A DNA stretch of 64,000 nucleotides, from contig BROI01000025.1 in the NCBI GenBank assembly GCA_027923505.1, positions 124,001-188,000 of the forward strand, read 5' to 3'. The notes under the pieces were generated by a model, which did no database searches, was not told the origin of the DNA, and saw only the letters and a list, made by a program, of their open reading frames with translations. The stretch comes from Mayamaea pseudoterrestris (lineage: Eukaryota; Bacillariophyta; Bacillariophyceae; Sellaphorales; Sellaphoraceae). The translations under genes and the position numbers were made by a program. This document shows, in pieces, positions 44,633-54,720 of this stretch; within the stretch, counting starts at the first letter, position 1, and the number at the start of each line of letters is the position of its first letter.

Positions 44633-44920
44633 TAGCATTCGTGGAATCCCTGTCGCCATGTACCGTTCGAATAAGGTTCAAGTACTACCGTAGTCGATCA
44701 AGCTACATATTGCATCTGGATAGCATACTGCCTATTGTCACCCGTTGACGCAAAAGCATTTCAGGCGACGAGTCGTCAAGGAGGCAACGTCTGAAATTCG
44801 TAATAACTTTAAATATATATTGTCCGTCCCGTCCTACTTTCTCATTCTACCGGTAACTCAATCACAAGCTCTATAACCTCCCAAATCATTCCATCCCCCC
44901 AGTCAGTCGTCATATCATGT

Positions 44921-45686
44921 TTACTGAACAACGCAACAAGAATTCGTCTTCTTCGCCTGCTTGTAAAACAGTTTGCTTTGCGCCGACAAGTCGTTCGACT
45001 TGTCCACCAAATTATCCAATTTGACGCCCCGCTCCAACACACTATCAATCGTCTTGTGAAGAATCTGCGTCGTTTCATCCAAATCCTTTTGAATCTTGGT
45101 AATTTTATCCGCCGACGCTGGATCCTGATACTTTGTCAAATACTCGCCACACGGCGCAAACGTGATACTCTCCGGCACTGTCACCGTTTTCCACGAGTCC
45201 CCCACTTGCGTCACAAAGTCGTCAAGCAGCTGCGCCAGCAGCGAAAAGGCCACCCGCGCCGGGTACTCCTGGTCGGTAATGACGGCACCCGCCAAGCCGT
45301 CGGACCGCACGTGGCAGTGCACCGTGTAGCCCTCGTGGTCGACCGACTGTCGCTGGTTCGGCTCCGTGCGCTTCAGAAACGTTTTTGTGAGAAAGAGCAG
45401 CATTTCCTTGACGGACTGTGTTGTGTAAAAGTAGTGTTGAGTGATTATTTTACAATTATGCAGAATGAAGAATTTGCTTGGCTTGACGAGCGCGTCGTGC
45501 ATATTCATATCATCCCTTCCTCTGGGTTTCTCCAACTCGTCCTTTCGTTTATCACAATTTTCATTTTCTATTACTCACCTGCCTCTGAAAAAATCCAAAG
45601 CTACTCAAGTCATTCGCAACCGTCAATGGAACCGGCTCGTTCAAGTCGGAACCAGTCCGGACCAAGGCAATGGAAAGAATTTTCAT
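44921..45686 (-). CDS. YKT6: YKT6-type R-SNARE, 2 exons
   Basis: Exon 1 is 45686-45579 and exon 2 is 45415-44921 (GTGAGT...ACACAG intron of 163 nt), giving 200 aa, the usual YKT6 length. The longin domain starts MKILSIALVRTGSD and the join gives GFFQRQ|SVKEMLLFLTKTF. The R-SNARE motif (about residues 137-195) contains KIQKDLDETTQILHKTIDSV and LERGVKLDNLVDKSNDLS. There is no membrane anchor; the protein ends NSCCVVQ, with two cysteines for palmitoylation and farnesylation. It works in vesicle fusion at Golgi, endosome and vacuole in other eukaryotes. Confidence 0.93.
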
Positions 45687-46121
45687 AATGATAATATAGA
45701 TGAGAGCTTTTGCTGTCTAAAAGTGACGCGCTACAGCGTATAAAGGTTCAGTCGAGCAACAAGTCAGTCTAGTAATAGACGGGAGCAAGCTAGCAAAAGC
45801 TTGACAAGACTTTTTTGCTTCGATCATCATGGAAGGGCAAAAACGGCCAGCGCCTTCGAACGACTCCGTGCTCATTGGCGTTTGACAGCCGTATTTACAG
45901 TTGATTTTCATTGTTGTTCGCGAGCGCCAAAAAGCACTCATGCAAGTCGCACCAGTTATCGCTACGACATGAGAGCAAACGCGGCTCGTCCGCCTCGTCT
46001 CATTCATCTCGTCGTCTCCATTCTCCAGCAGTGACCTCCATTATCCATCTAATCTTGCTCAATCGACAAGCGTCTGTACTACCATAATCATCGTAATCAG
46101 TATATACAATAAATTAGCATC
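45687..46121. other. divergent promoter, 435 bp
   Basis: This is the shared upstream region of YKT6 and the SRP receptor alpha gene. Frames here are short and look random. Confidence 0.45.
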
Positions 46122-47903
46122 ATGCTTGAAAGCATGACATTGGTGAGCCGGGGCGGCGTCATTTTGTACCAACATGTTGCGTCGCCCTCGCTCGTGGGAG
46201 CAAACGAATCAGTTACTCGCCAGGGATTGGCGCAACTGTTGGCCGGACGAATCGCCAAGCAGCAGGCGCACGAGCAAACGAAACCGGCCTTTACCATTGT
46301 GAATAACTTGTCGTATGTGTGGGTGAGTGTCAAGGCGGAATCAAATGATGCTGCAGCGTCAACGACTACAACTACTTCAGCACCATCAAATACACTCGAC
46401 TACATTGCCATTATATCCTATCCGGACATCATGTTCGAAGGTCCACGCGAGTATCTGCGAAAGTGGGCCGAAGCGTTGCTGCAGGCGACAATCAAAACCT
46501 ACAACCAATACTATATTAGCAGCACCGAAATGAACAACATTTCACTCTTCCTGCGATCCGATCCGGCGCCCTTTGACAAGTTGTTTCAGTTTCTACTGAC
46601 GGAAAGCAAGACGAAGAATAGTGCGACAACAGGCAGCAACGAAAGCAGTCATGTTACGTCAAACGCAACTACCAAAAGCAACAGCAGCAAGGCAACTTCC
46701 AGTGGCAAGGAGAATCGCCACTGGGTCAACATGGACGCCAAGGTGAGCGCGCAGGACATGGCGCAGCTAGATCAATCTCAAAAGGCAGGAGGTGGAAATA
46801 GCGGCAATGATACGAACAACATTAGTGCCGCCCTGGAAGAGGCGAAATTGGCCTTTTTGCCAACGGCGCAAGACTTGGCGAATGATGGCAAGGAAGATGC
46901 ATTCATGAATAAGATAAACAAGGACGAGCCAGCATCTTGGTCATCCAGTATCACCGGTGTCTTTTCCCAATTAGTTGGAACCAAGATTTTGCAAGACTCT
47001 GATTTGGTTGCTCCACTCAAGGCCATGGAGCAACGTCTCACGACGCAAAACGTTTCCCAGGAGGTGGCCGCCAAGCTGTGCGCCAATGTCAAGCAAGCAC
47101 TCTTGGGCCAGCGCTTGACCAGCTGGAGTCGCGTCCAAACGGCCGTCCAGCAGGCACTGGAAGCAAGTTTGCGCCACGTGTTGAGCGTTTCCGCGCAAAA
47201 GCAGCAACATGTGGACTTGCTGCGCAACGTGTTGGCCCACAAGCGCAACGCGACGAGCATGTTTTCACTGACGAGTCGACAAAAGCAGGCGCAGAAACCG
47301 TACATTATTATTGTTCAAGGTATCAATGGAATTGGTAAAACAACGACACTTGCCAAACTGGCCTACTACTTGAGTACGAACGGTTGCAAGCCACTGCTCG
47401 TGGCGGGCGATACCTTTCGGAGTGGCGCCGTGGAGCAACTCCAGGTGCACGCCGACTGTCTACAGGTACCACTCTTTGCGCAAGGCTACTCCAAGGACCC
47501 ATCGTCCGTCGTCAAGGCTGCCGTCCAGCATGCCGTCAAGCAAGGCAACGATGTGGTGTTGGTGGATACGGCCGGACGCATGCAAAACAACGTTCCGCTC
47601 ATGCGCGCACTGGCCAAACTAGTGGAGGAGAATGAACCAAATTTCATCATTCAAGTGTGCGAAGCACTGGTTGGTCATGATGGATTGAGTCAGTTTCAAA
47701 CCTTTCAAAAGGCACTCGGTAGTCGAGGAACGGATGGATTGATATTGACCAAGTTTGATACTGTTGGTGACAAGGTTGGTGCCGCCGTGACATTGGTGTA
47801 CGAGACGGGCACGCCCATTGTGTTTACGGGGACGGGTCAAAAGTACCATCACTTGAAGCCAATGAGTGTAACGGGTGTCATTCAGAGTTTGCTGTCGGGA
47901 TGA
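46122..47903 (+). CDS. SRPRA: signal recognition particle receptor subunit alpha
   Basis: A single exon encodes 593 aa. An N-terminal longin-like SRX domain (residues 1-150) starts MLESMTLVSRGGVILYQ. A Ser/Thr/Asn-rich linker follows. The NG GTPase domain begins near residue 260, with G1 VQGINGIGKTTTLAKLAYYL (about 400), the SRP-type VAGDTFRSGAVEQLQVHA, DTAGRMQNN, TKFDTVGDKVGAAV and GTGQKYHHLKPM at the C-terminus. It receives SRP-ribosome complexes at the ER by GTP-dependent docking. The G elements are complete. Confidence 0.95.
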   Translation: MLESMTLVSRGGVILYQHVASPSLVGANESVTRQGLAQLLAGRIAKQQAHEQTKPAFTIVNNLSYVWVSVKAESNDAAASTTTTTSAPSNTLDYIAIISYPDIMFEGPREYLRKWAEALLQATIKTYNQYYISSTEMNNISLFLRSDPAPFDKLFQFLLTESKTKNSATTGSNESSHVTSNATTKSNSSKATSSGKENRHWVNMDAKVSAQDMAQLDQSQKAGGGNSGNDTNNISAALEEAKLAFLPTAQDLANDGKEDAFMNKINKDEPASWSSSITGVFSQLVGTKILQDSDLVAPLKAMEQRLTTQNVSQEVAAKLCANVKQALLGQRLTSWSRVQTAVQQALEASLRHVLSVSAQKQQHVDLLRNVLAHKRNATSMFSLTSRQKQAQKPYIIIVQGINGIGKTTTLAKLAYYLSTNGCKPLLVAGDTFRSGAVEQLQVHADCLQVPLFAQGYSKDPSSVVKAAVQHAVKQGNDVVLVDTAGRMQNNVPLMRALAKLVEENEPNFIIQVCEALVGHDGLSQFQTFQKALGSRGTDGLILTKFDTVGDKVGAAVTLVYETGTPIVFTGTGQKYHHLKPMSVTGVIQSLLSG

Positions 47904-48266
47904 ATGTTGTGCATGGAGCTGGTGGTCCCTGTCGCGCGTGTTGCATCTTTCTTGATAGATACAGTTAAAATTCTATGAGGAGTGCACGTTTAAGTGAATT
48001 ATGTGGTCCATCAATGGTAGCCACTTTCTATCGATACGTATAGATCCCGGCGAGGCATCATTTTTTTGTATCATAGGATTTTGGTGCTGATTTAACGGCA
48101 ATGAAAACTACATTGGGCGCGATTGACATTTTGGCTGGTCACACATCCACGAGCTCGGTCACAATGGTCGTGCATTCTTTTCATTTTGCTGCTGATGCAT
48201 GCGTCCTTTCTTTTGACTCTCCATCAATCTGAACGACGAGCTCACCTTGATGGAAGCTCGCAAGTA
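47904..48266. other. intergenic, 363 bp
   Basis: This lies between the SRP receptor and the sulfotransferase. The sulfotransferase frame stays open upstream of the chosen start (to 48123); an ATG at 48195 is a possible earlier start. Confidence 0.4.
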
Positions 48267-49562
48267 ATGCACAATATGCCATCATCCTTTCTTGTTTTCA
48301 AGGCATGGATGGCTCTACTGCTTGTTTCAGCCTTTTTAGAGATTCGATTCGGTCACAAGTACTTTGCACGGTCGAGTCGAGCCATTCAGTTGGAGCAGCA
48401 GGCAACCGCTAGCAGTATTGACGAACGACGAGACAAGGAGAAAATCAAGCAACACAAAATCTTTCGAGGTGGTTATTCTTCTTCTTCTGCTACTTCTCGT
48501 CAAGGAAAACAAGAAATTCTACAAGTACTTGCGGTGAAGCGTGACGACGAAACGCGGCCAATTATTGCACGCAACACCACCAATAATCTACTTTTCAACG
48601 CATCGCAACCAGTTTCAATTGCACCCTTTCCCAATGGCGGCATTTTCTACTTTTTGCATATTCCCAAGGTTGGTGGCACTTCGATGCGCGATCACTTTGC
48701 GAAATCGGTTGACAAGCTCATTGTGATCCGCAACAAGGGACAGCTGCTGAAACACTTGCCAAAGATTCAACATTGGACGAGTCACGGCACTAGCGGCAAG
48801 ATTATCGCCATTGAGACGCACACCAACGACGTTCCGGCTTGGAGCGCCGCCTTGCACGAGCATGTGCAGTCCTGGCGCAACGCTGCAAACCGCCACAACG
48901 TTTCTTTCTTTGCGTTTACGCTCGTCCGCGAACCACTCTCCTTTGCGACGAGCGCCTTTAACTACTACTACTTGAAGAGTCGCGTCAACAAGACGAGCGG
49001 CGAGGCCTATCAATTGGCGCAAGCAACCTCCACGGAACTAGTGGATACGCTGCTGCACAATCCCATCTGCAGCTTTTTATCACGAGGCGGCTTTTACTAC
49101 GCCATTTTGGATGGAGGGATTCGGCACGAGCATAACCGCAAGCGACTGAACGACGAACAAACGCGACAACATTGTGACACTGCCTATCAAACGCTTGTGG
49201 ACGGCATGGACTGGATTGGAACCACGGACAAGCTCTATGAAACGGTGGAAATTGTCGACTACTTAATGTCGTCGTCGTCGTCCAAAGCAGACGCATTGAA
49301 AGCATCGATTGTTGCGACAAACGCGACGACATCTTCAACGGCAGCTCCAGTGGAGCTCACTAATCAAAACGTTCACAAACAAGTCACATTGGATCAACTG
49401 GATGAAACGCAACTGGATTTTGTGAGAAAACACACGAGTTACGACGACGAGTGGTACAATGCAATACAAGGACACTACTCGTTTGACGAACTGTGGAAGA
49501 ATCGCGTAAGACAAACAGATGCTGGTGCAGGAGCTTTTAATATTATTGCAGTCGAACGATGA
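48267..49562 (+). CDS. Golgi-type sulfotransferase (type II membrane protein)
   Basis: This is 431 aa from ATG 48267. A hydrophobic anchor, FKAWMALLLVSAFLEI, at about residues 10-26 follows a short N-terminus, giving type II topology. The PAPS 5'-phosphosulfate loop is FYFLHIPKVGGTSMRDHF (about residues 129-146), and the 3'-phosphate site is FFAFTLVREPLSFATSAFNY (about 215-235). These are the two hallmarks of heparan/chondroitin-type carbohydrate sulfotransferases. The C-terminal half has DWIGTTDKLYETVEIVDYLM and ends in an Asp/Glu-containing tail. Sulfated polysaccharides are common in diatom cell coats; the acceptor here is unknown. Confidence 0.78.
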   Translation: MHNMPSSFLVFKAWMALLLVSAFLEIRFGHKYFARSSRAIQLEQQATASSIDERRDKEKIKQHKIFRGGYSSSSATSRQGKQEILQVLAVKRDDETRPIIARNTTNNLLFNASQPVSIAPFPNGGIFYFLHIPKVGGTSMRDHFAKSVDKLIVIRNKGQLLKHLPKIQHWTSHGTSGKIIAIETHTNDVPAWSAALHEHVQSWRNAANRHNVSFFAFTLVREPLSFATSAFNYYYLKSRVNKTSGEAYQLAQATSTELVDTLLHNPICSFLSRGGFYYAILDGGIRHEHNRKRLNDEQTRQHCDTAYQTLVDGMDWIGTTDKLYETVEIVDYLMSSSSSKADALKASIVATNATTSSTAAPVELTNQNVHKQVTLDQLDETQLDFVRKHTSYDDEWYNAIQGHYSFDELWKNRVRQTDAGAGAFNIIAVER

Positions 49563-49726
49563 CGATAAAAGCTATAGATGTGGATGTGTTACATAATATT
49601 GCAAATTTGCATTTTATCAGTCGCACCAATGTTTAATTTTTGGTAGGCGACGCCCTTGCTCGGAGGTGCTGCAACTCTAAGTGATAGACCCAACATCGAT
49701 CGTGCAACGTTTCCAAAAGTCGCGCT

Positions 49727-51643
49727 TCACTTTCCACCAAAATTCTCCTGCCCGTTGCGGGCGCCCGATCCTCCGACGTGCGCCACGTACTCGGAGTCGC
49801 GAGGTTCGTCAATGCCCAAGGCTTGTCGTGCGTCGGCCATGATGAATACGCTTCCGCAAACGACTAGTAGGTTTTGTCGTTGATTGCTACAGGATGCAGC
49901 GGCAGCCTTGGCTTGCAGACTCAATTCCACAGCCTTGGTAATTTGCGGCGCCACCGACGGATCCTCCAGATTGTAGTGCGCTCCATCTCTGAAACCTGGA
50001 ATGTCGAGCAATTGCTGGAGCGTTGCAGCTCGTGGAGTTGATGCTTGCACCAAATGAACCCGACTAGCGTCATGGCCGACAAGCTCCAACACGGCTTGAC
50101 CGCATCGTCCAAGATCCTTGTCGCTGCTCATGCCAACCACCATGCGGATTGCTGTTTGTGACAAGTCGTATGTTGCTTTTAGTTTGTTGACCAAGTATTC
50201 CATCGCTTCAGGATTATGCGCGACATCTAAAATGACAGTCAGTGGATCATCTTGATTGTCTGGATTGGGAACCAAGACATGTTCAAATCGACATGGTGGT
50301 CGCTGGGAGGTTCCAGTGCGGATCGCTTCGTCGGATATGGGCGGAAACAGGCGCTGCGTCGTCTCATCCTTTTGTATCACGCGAATCGCCGCCGTGACAA
50401 TGCGCGAATTGATCACGTCATAGTCCGTGCTGCTAGACGTCGTTCCATTGTCGTTCTCGTCAACAAGTAATTCATCGCACGTATAGTACGGTCCAGCGTT
50501 CACTCTTGCGGCGCACGCTCGCAACGTTTCATCCACTTCTGCAATACTCGACGCCACGGGTCCCACCAACACGGGTCGGCCCGCTTTGAAAATACCCGCT
50601 TTCTCCGTCGCAATCTTGGCCAAGGTATCACCTAATATGCGCGTATGTTCCAACCCAATGCTAGTGACAATCGTCAGTGCAGGATTTGTCAAAATGTTGG
50701 TCGCATCCAAACGACCACCCAGCCCCGTCTCCAACACGACCGCGTCAACTTGCTGCGCGTGAAAATGTAGCATGGCCAGCGCCGTGGTGAGTTCGAAAAA
50801 GGTGGCCGGAATGTTGTGTTCGTGGCACAGGTCGTAAATGCGCGGCAAATGCTTCACAACGTCACGTTCGCTGATCAAGCATCCATTCACTTGCATGCGT
50901 TCTCGAAAGGATGACACGTGGGGTGAAACAAACAAGCCAACCTTGTATTCCTTGCTGACATTGCTGTTGCTACGACCCGCCGCTTCCAACGTCTTGGCCA
51001 GTTTCCAAGCAACCGATCCCTTGCCGTTGGTTCCGGCAATATGAATCACGGGAACGTCGTCGAGCGGCTTGCCTAATAAATTGTATAGTTGCTGTATGTT
51101 ATCGAGCCCCATTTTCACGGGCTGGTACAAGTTTGTCGTGTATAAACGACGAACCCAAACGTCATAGTCGGGTGCAGGAGCAGTAGTGTCAGTGGTGTTG
51201 TTGATATCACTTATTTCTGCGTTCGATGCATTCCTACTACCAGTAGATTGCTTGTTTTCGCCATTGGCATTAAAATTGTTTGTACTTGTGGAGGCGTTGG
51301 AAGACATGCTTCGTGGAGACACCAAGAGTCGAGTTGTTGGATGTGTCGTCAACGAATGAGTCGTCAAGGGAATTGAGGTCAAGCGGTAGTTTTTAGTTGG
51401 AAATGAATCCAAAGAGCAAACACGTGGCAATGCTTGCGGCGATGAGTATATAGTTGATCCCCTTGCCGAAGTTGAATCAAATGTTGCGGATAAATGATGT
51501 GAATGTATAGTAGTAGTCCGAAGAAGGTGCTGATTCACTCGACAAGTTCGAACGACGCTGCGCATCCAGGCCGAGCTGCCAGTCAGTGAGTGCAACAATG
51601 TAACAAAGGATAACAAGGTCCTGTAACGACGCCAAGGGAGCAT
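49727..51643 (-). CDS. FPGS: folylpolyglutamate synthase / dihydrofolate synthase
   Basis: A single exon encodes 638 aa. The N-terminus is a hydrophobic stretch, LLSFVTLLHSLTGSSAW, that could be a signal peptide of a bipartite plastid presequence; a later ATG (MSSNASTSTNNF) would give a cytosolic form. The Mur-ligase-type core has VIHIAGTNGKGSVAWKLA (ATP loop), LFVSPHVSSFRERMQVNG, DAVVLETGLGGRLDATN, IGLEHTRILGDTLAKIATEK and, in the C-terminal domain, VILDVAHNPEAMEYLV and MVVGMSSDKDLG. It adds glutamate to folate (and possibly forms dihydrofolate). A Cys/Ser-rich region at about 590-610 is unremarkable. Confidence 0.92.
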   Translation of the reverse strand: MLPWRRYRTLLSFVTLLHSLTGSSAWMRSVVRTCRVNQHLLRTTTIHSHHLSATFDSTSARGSTIYSSPQALPRVCSLDSFPTKNYRLTSIPLTTHSLTTHPTTRLLVSPRSMSSNASTSTNNFNANGENKQSTGSRNASNAEISDINNTTDTTAPAPDYDVWVRRLYTTNLYQPVKMGLDNIQQLYNLLGKPLDDVPVIHIAGTNGKGSVAWKLAKTLEAAGRSNSNVSKEYKVGLFVSPHVSSFRERMQVNGCLISERDVVKHLPRIYDLCHEHNIPATFFELTTALAMLHFHAQQVDAVVLETGLGGRLDATNILTNPALTIVTSIGLEHTRILGDTLAKIATEKAGIFKAGRPVLVGPVASSIAEVDETLRACAARVNAGPYYTCDELLVDENDNGTTSSSTDYDVINSRIVTAAIRVIQKDETTQRLFPPISDEAIRTGTSQRPPCRFEHVLVPNPDNQDDPLTVILDVAHNPEAMEYLVNKLKATYDLSQTAIRMVVGMSSDKDLGRCGQAVLELVGHDASRVHLVQASTPRAATLQQLLDIPGFRDGAHYNLEDPSVAPQITKAVELSLQAKAAAASCSNQRQNLLVVCGSVFIMADARQALGIDEPRDSEYVAHVGGSGARNGQENFGGK

Positions 51644-52292
51644 TCGTCGTCAGCCAAGGAATTAGAGTACGTTCCTTGTGCTGTGGCACGTGATTCGATG
51701 AATGAGGTTGTCGCTTTTGTTCCGTCGTGCGGTGGGCGCGGCGAAACGTGTTTAAAACCTGTACGACGTCACATTGTTTTACAATCATTTTTATGTAACC
51801 GTTTTAACGCTTTTGCGCGCGAGCGTACGATACACATAGGACAAACGTGACTGAAATTTTTGCCTCCGCGCTCGGCTTGCGTACGTCAGTGACCTCATCG
51901 TATTCACAATGATCAACACTCTGGATTGGCTTGAAAGATTGAAAAGAGTCATCGAGGCATAACTACAAACCATGCTCATGCTTAAAAGACACTGACGTGG
52001 TGAAAGAATTCCCTCCGAATTCTCTCCGCCGCAAAACCCCTCGGGCGAGAGCGATGGATCGGCCATCGACCCCAAGGCGAAAGACGATTGATAAAGCTCT
52101 CACGCAAAGCTTTTGCCCCTCGAGGAAGAAGAATATTGATTTTAGAATTTGCCTTGCAAACCTTTTTGAGAGGCGCTTGAGAAATTCTTGAGATCAAAGA
52201 GTGTTTGTTGAAAGAGGCACTGCTATCTGATTCTCTCAACCTGAACAGATTCATTCCTTGAACACGGAAGGAGAACGCATTGCATCTACACA
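51644..52292. other. upstream region of bZIP gene with a possible uORF
   Basis: This 649-bp region lies between divergent FPGS and bZIP genes. A 45-codon frame from ATG 52054 to the stop at 52191 ends 101 nt before the bZIP ATG. It could act as an upstream ORF if the transcript starts before it. Confidence 0.35.
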
Positions 52293-54358
52293 ATGGATCC
52301 ATTACAATCATATATTGTCCATAATCCCCTCGCCCACTTGGACCAAGAGGAGTCACCTTTGGTGGATGCAGATCAGCTCATGAGCCTACCGGTCGAAACT
52401 GCTGCCGTCGCTGAACGCATTGACGCCTACTCTCCCATTCCAGACGTGGTCATTAGCCAAAACTCAAGCCCAGGTTCGGCCTCGGATCACATGGGGATTC
52501 TTCCAGATCTTCCAACGAGCTCCTTTGGGGGCAACGTGCAGCGATCCAATGCGAGTCTCAACGCGCCTAGCTGGCGGTCCGCCTTGGAGCAATCCAACGT
52601 GCCTCGCGTCGTTTCCACCTTTGTCAGCGACCCCGACATGGTGCGATCCTATAACACGGCGAGTCCCACCGTGACGCAGCAAGACTTGATGGGACACACG
52701 AACCACAATCATTCCAGCGAGTCCATGGCGCACGCGTCCTCCGCGTCGTCGTCGCCAGTGTCGACCAACTCCACAAAGCCATGCGCGTCGCGGCGCAAGC
52801 AAGCGTCCAAACCCAAGCGCGAGCCCGACCGCCGCCAGAAGCGACTGGAGCGAAACCGGGAATCGGCGCGACTGAGTCGGCGGCGGCGCAAGCAGTACTT
52901 GGAGGTGTTGGAGGAGCGCGTGACGCAGATTAGTCACGACTTGGATGGTGGAAGGCGGGCGCATGTGGCGAATGCCGTTGCGGAGATTGCGAGAAAGAGG
53001 AACGAGCTGCTAATGCAAGGCGACCAGCAATTGATGGCGTCTCCAGTGTTTACGTTGGTTCATGGGCCATTGCGCCGGACTAGTCAGGAATTGAGCATTG
53101 CAATGACGTTCTTGTCGCAGCAATTAAAGAGCTTTAGTCTTCCGCCGAGCATGTCGTTTGTCTTGTGGTTGACCTTGCAGTCTGAAACGTACTTTCGAGG
53201 CGGGCGGGCTCACAGTGAGCGCCTTTCGGCGGCGCGAATTGGCGAACGGGTACGTACAGCAATTTCATTGTACTTGGAGCTTGACATTCGCAATTCCGCA
53301 TCATTCTTATCCAATGCATTCATCAAACACAGTTGCTGCATAGCGGACTCGACGCTGTGACGCCAGCGCAATCCATGTGGCCACTCTTTTGCGGGGAAGT
53401 ATGTGTCTCGTATGAGCAGGAGGAAAAGTTTCGTGCCCTACAGAAACTCCAGTTGCAGTCTCCGCAGGTTTGGGTTGAACGTCATGTTTCGTTTGCTGCC
53501 AGCAAAATCATTCAGTCAACGCACGATGCGACGCAGGCGTTAGCAATGCGACTGGGCCAGCGGGAGAAGTCAACGTTGGGTATCTTGAGCGAAAAACAGG
53601 CAAGCACGTTTCTACAATGGTCGAATCGCAATCGCGACCGGCTTGCCGCCAAGACCAGGGCGGTTCCTCGACGAAAGGACGACAGTCCCTATAAGACGTC
53701 AAACTTTCAGCATCAGGCGGCGAACCTTTACATTCTCAATCATCAGCTTCAAAACATTTTACACAAGATACCACGGTCAGCGCCCTTGGTAAATGGTCCG
53801 TCCCTGAAGAAACTTTCACGCCGACCCTTGTTCGAGTCGTTAGGTTGTAGACAAGGAGAAAAAGACGCCGAGACCTTGTCGATGGAACGAAGTCATTCGT
53901 CAACTGGTTCGCTGAAACGAAGTGCATCAGAGATGAGCATGGATGGAAATAGTAACCTGGAGGACCGCCCGATTATTCCCACAGTTTGCCCAATGGAGGC
54001 GCAAGCGGCGCTGGCGAACGCGGTGGACGCTGCGATTGGTCACGTCAAGGCAATTATTCCTGCACCGCCGGTGCCTACGATGATGCAGCCCGTGCAATTT
54101 CGTGCTCCAAGTCCCTCGCCGGTAACCTCCATGATGAACCGATGCATGAGCATGCCTGTCGCTCCCGTATCGTACGATCCAACGACAACCATGAACTCCT
54201 TTTCCTCGCAACAAACCAGCGGACGATCATCATTCATTCCGTCACATTTGAACATTGTGCCGGAGGAAATGTGGCCGGGTGACGCGGAGGAACTGCTGTT
54301 AAATCTTGTTGATGATGGAGATTGGGCCATTGGAGAAGGTATTGACATGGACATGTAA
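52293..54358 (+). CDS. bZIP transcription factor with long conserved-looking C-terminal domain, 2 exons
   Basis: Exon 1 is 52293-53249 and exon 2 is 53333-54358 (GTACGT...CACAG intron of 83 nt, phase 0), giving 660 aa. The basic region (residues about 180-205) has RLERNRESARLSRRRRKQ with the N-x7-R pattern. The zipper is short and soon interrupted by Gly (DLDGGRR). After it, both exons encode a helical region (FTLVHGPLRRTSQELSIAM; AQSMWPLFCGEVCVSYEQEE) of a type I associate with diatom bZIPs. The C-terminus is rich in Met/Pro/Ser and ends acidic (EELLLNLVDDGDWAIGEGID), fitting an activation domain. Confidence 0.85.
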
Positions 54359-54720
54359 ATTGGTTTTGCGCCTTACAAGCGAAGGCGCGCGCATGAACAT
54401 GCATTTTTACTGGCAATCGCCGCAATTCGGCACAGTCCTTCAATACATATCTGCACATATCGCATGAAAAGCTCCATCTCGCTATAAGCGTCATTTGACA
54501 TACCGCATCCAACCTCTTTCAAGGGAGAATCTTACGCACATGCCCTCCCCAAATACATTCAGACAAAAACTACATGAATAAAGTTTGCTGCTAAAAATAA
54601 TTATAAACGCATTATGGTGTTATTTTCGGTGCGTTTCAAGGCAGTAGTGTATCGTTGTTGTAGGTGGCAATCCGTTTGCGATTCATGAAGCGATATATGC
54701 AAATGCTCAAGTCACCCATA
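54359..54720. other. convergent 3' region, 362 bp
   Basis: This is the AT-rich gap between the ends of the bZIP and WD40 genes. No gene is seen. Confidence 0.5.

Noticed and set aside
51982-52356. 124-codon minus frame over the bZIP start
   Set aside because: It is antisense to the bZIP leader and first codons with no recognisable content.
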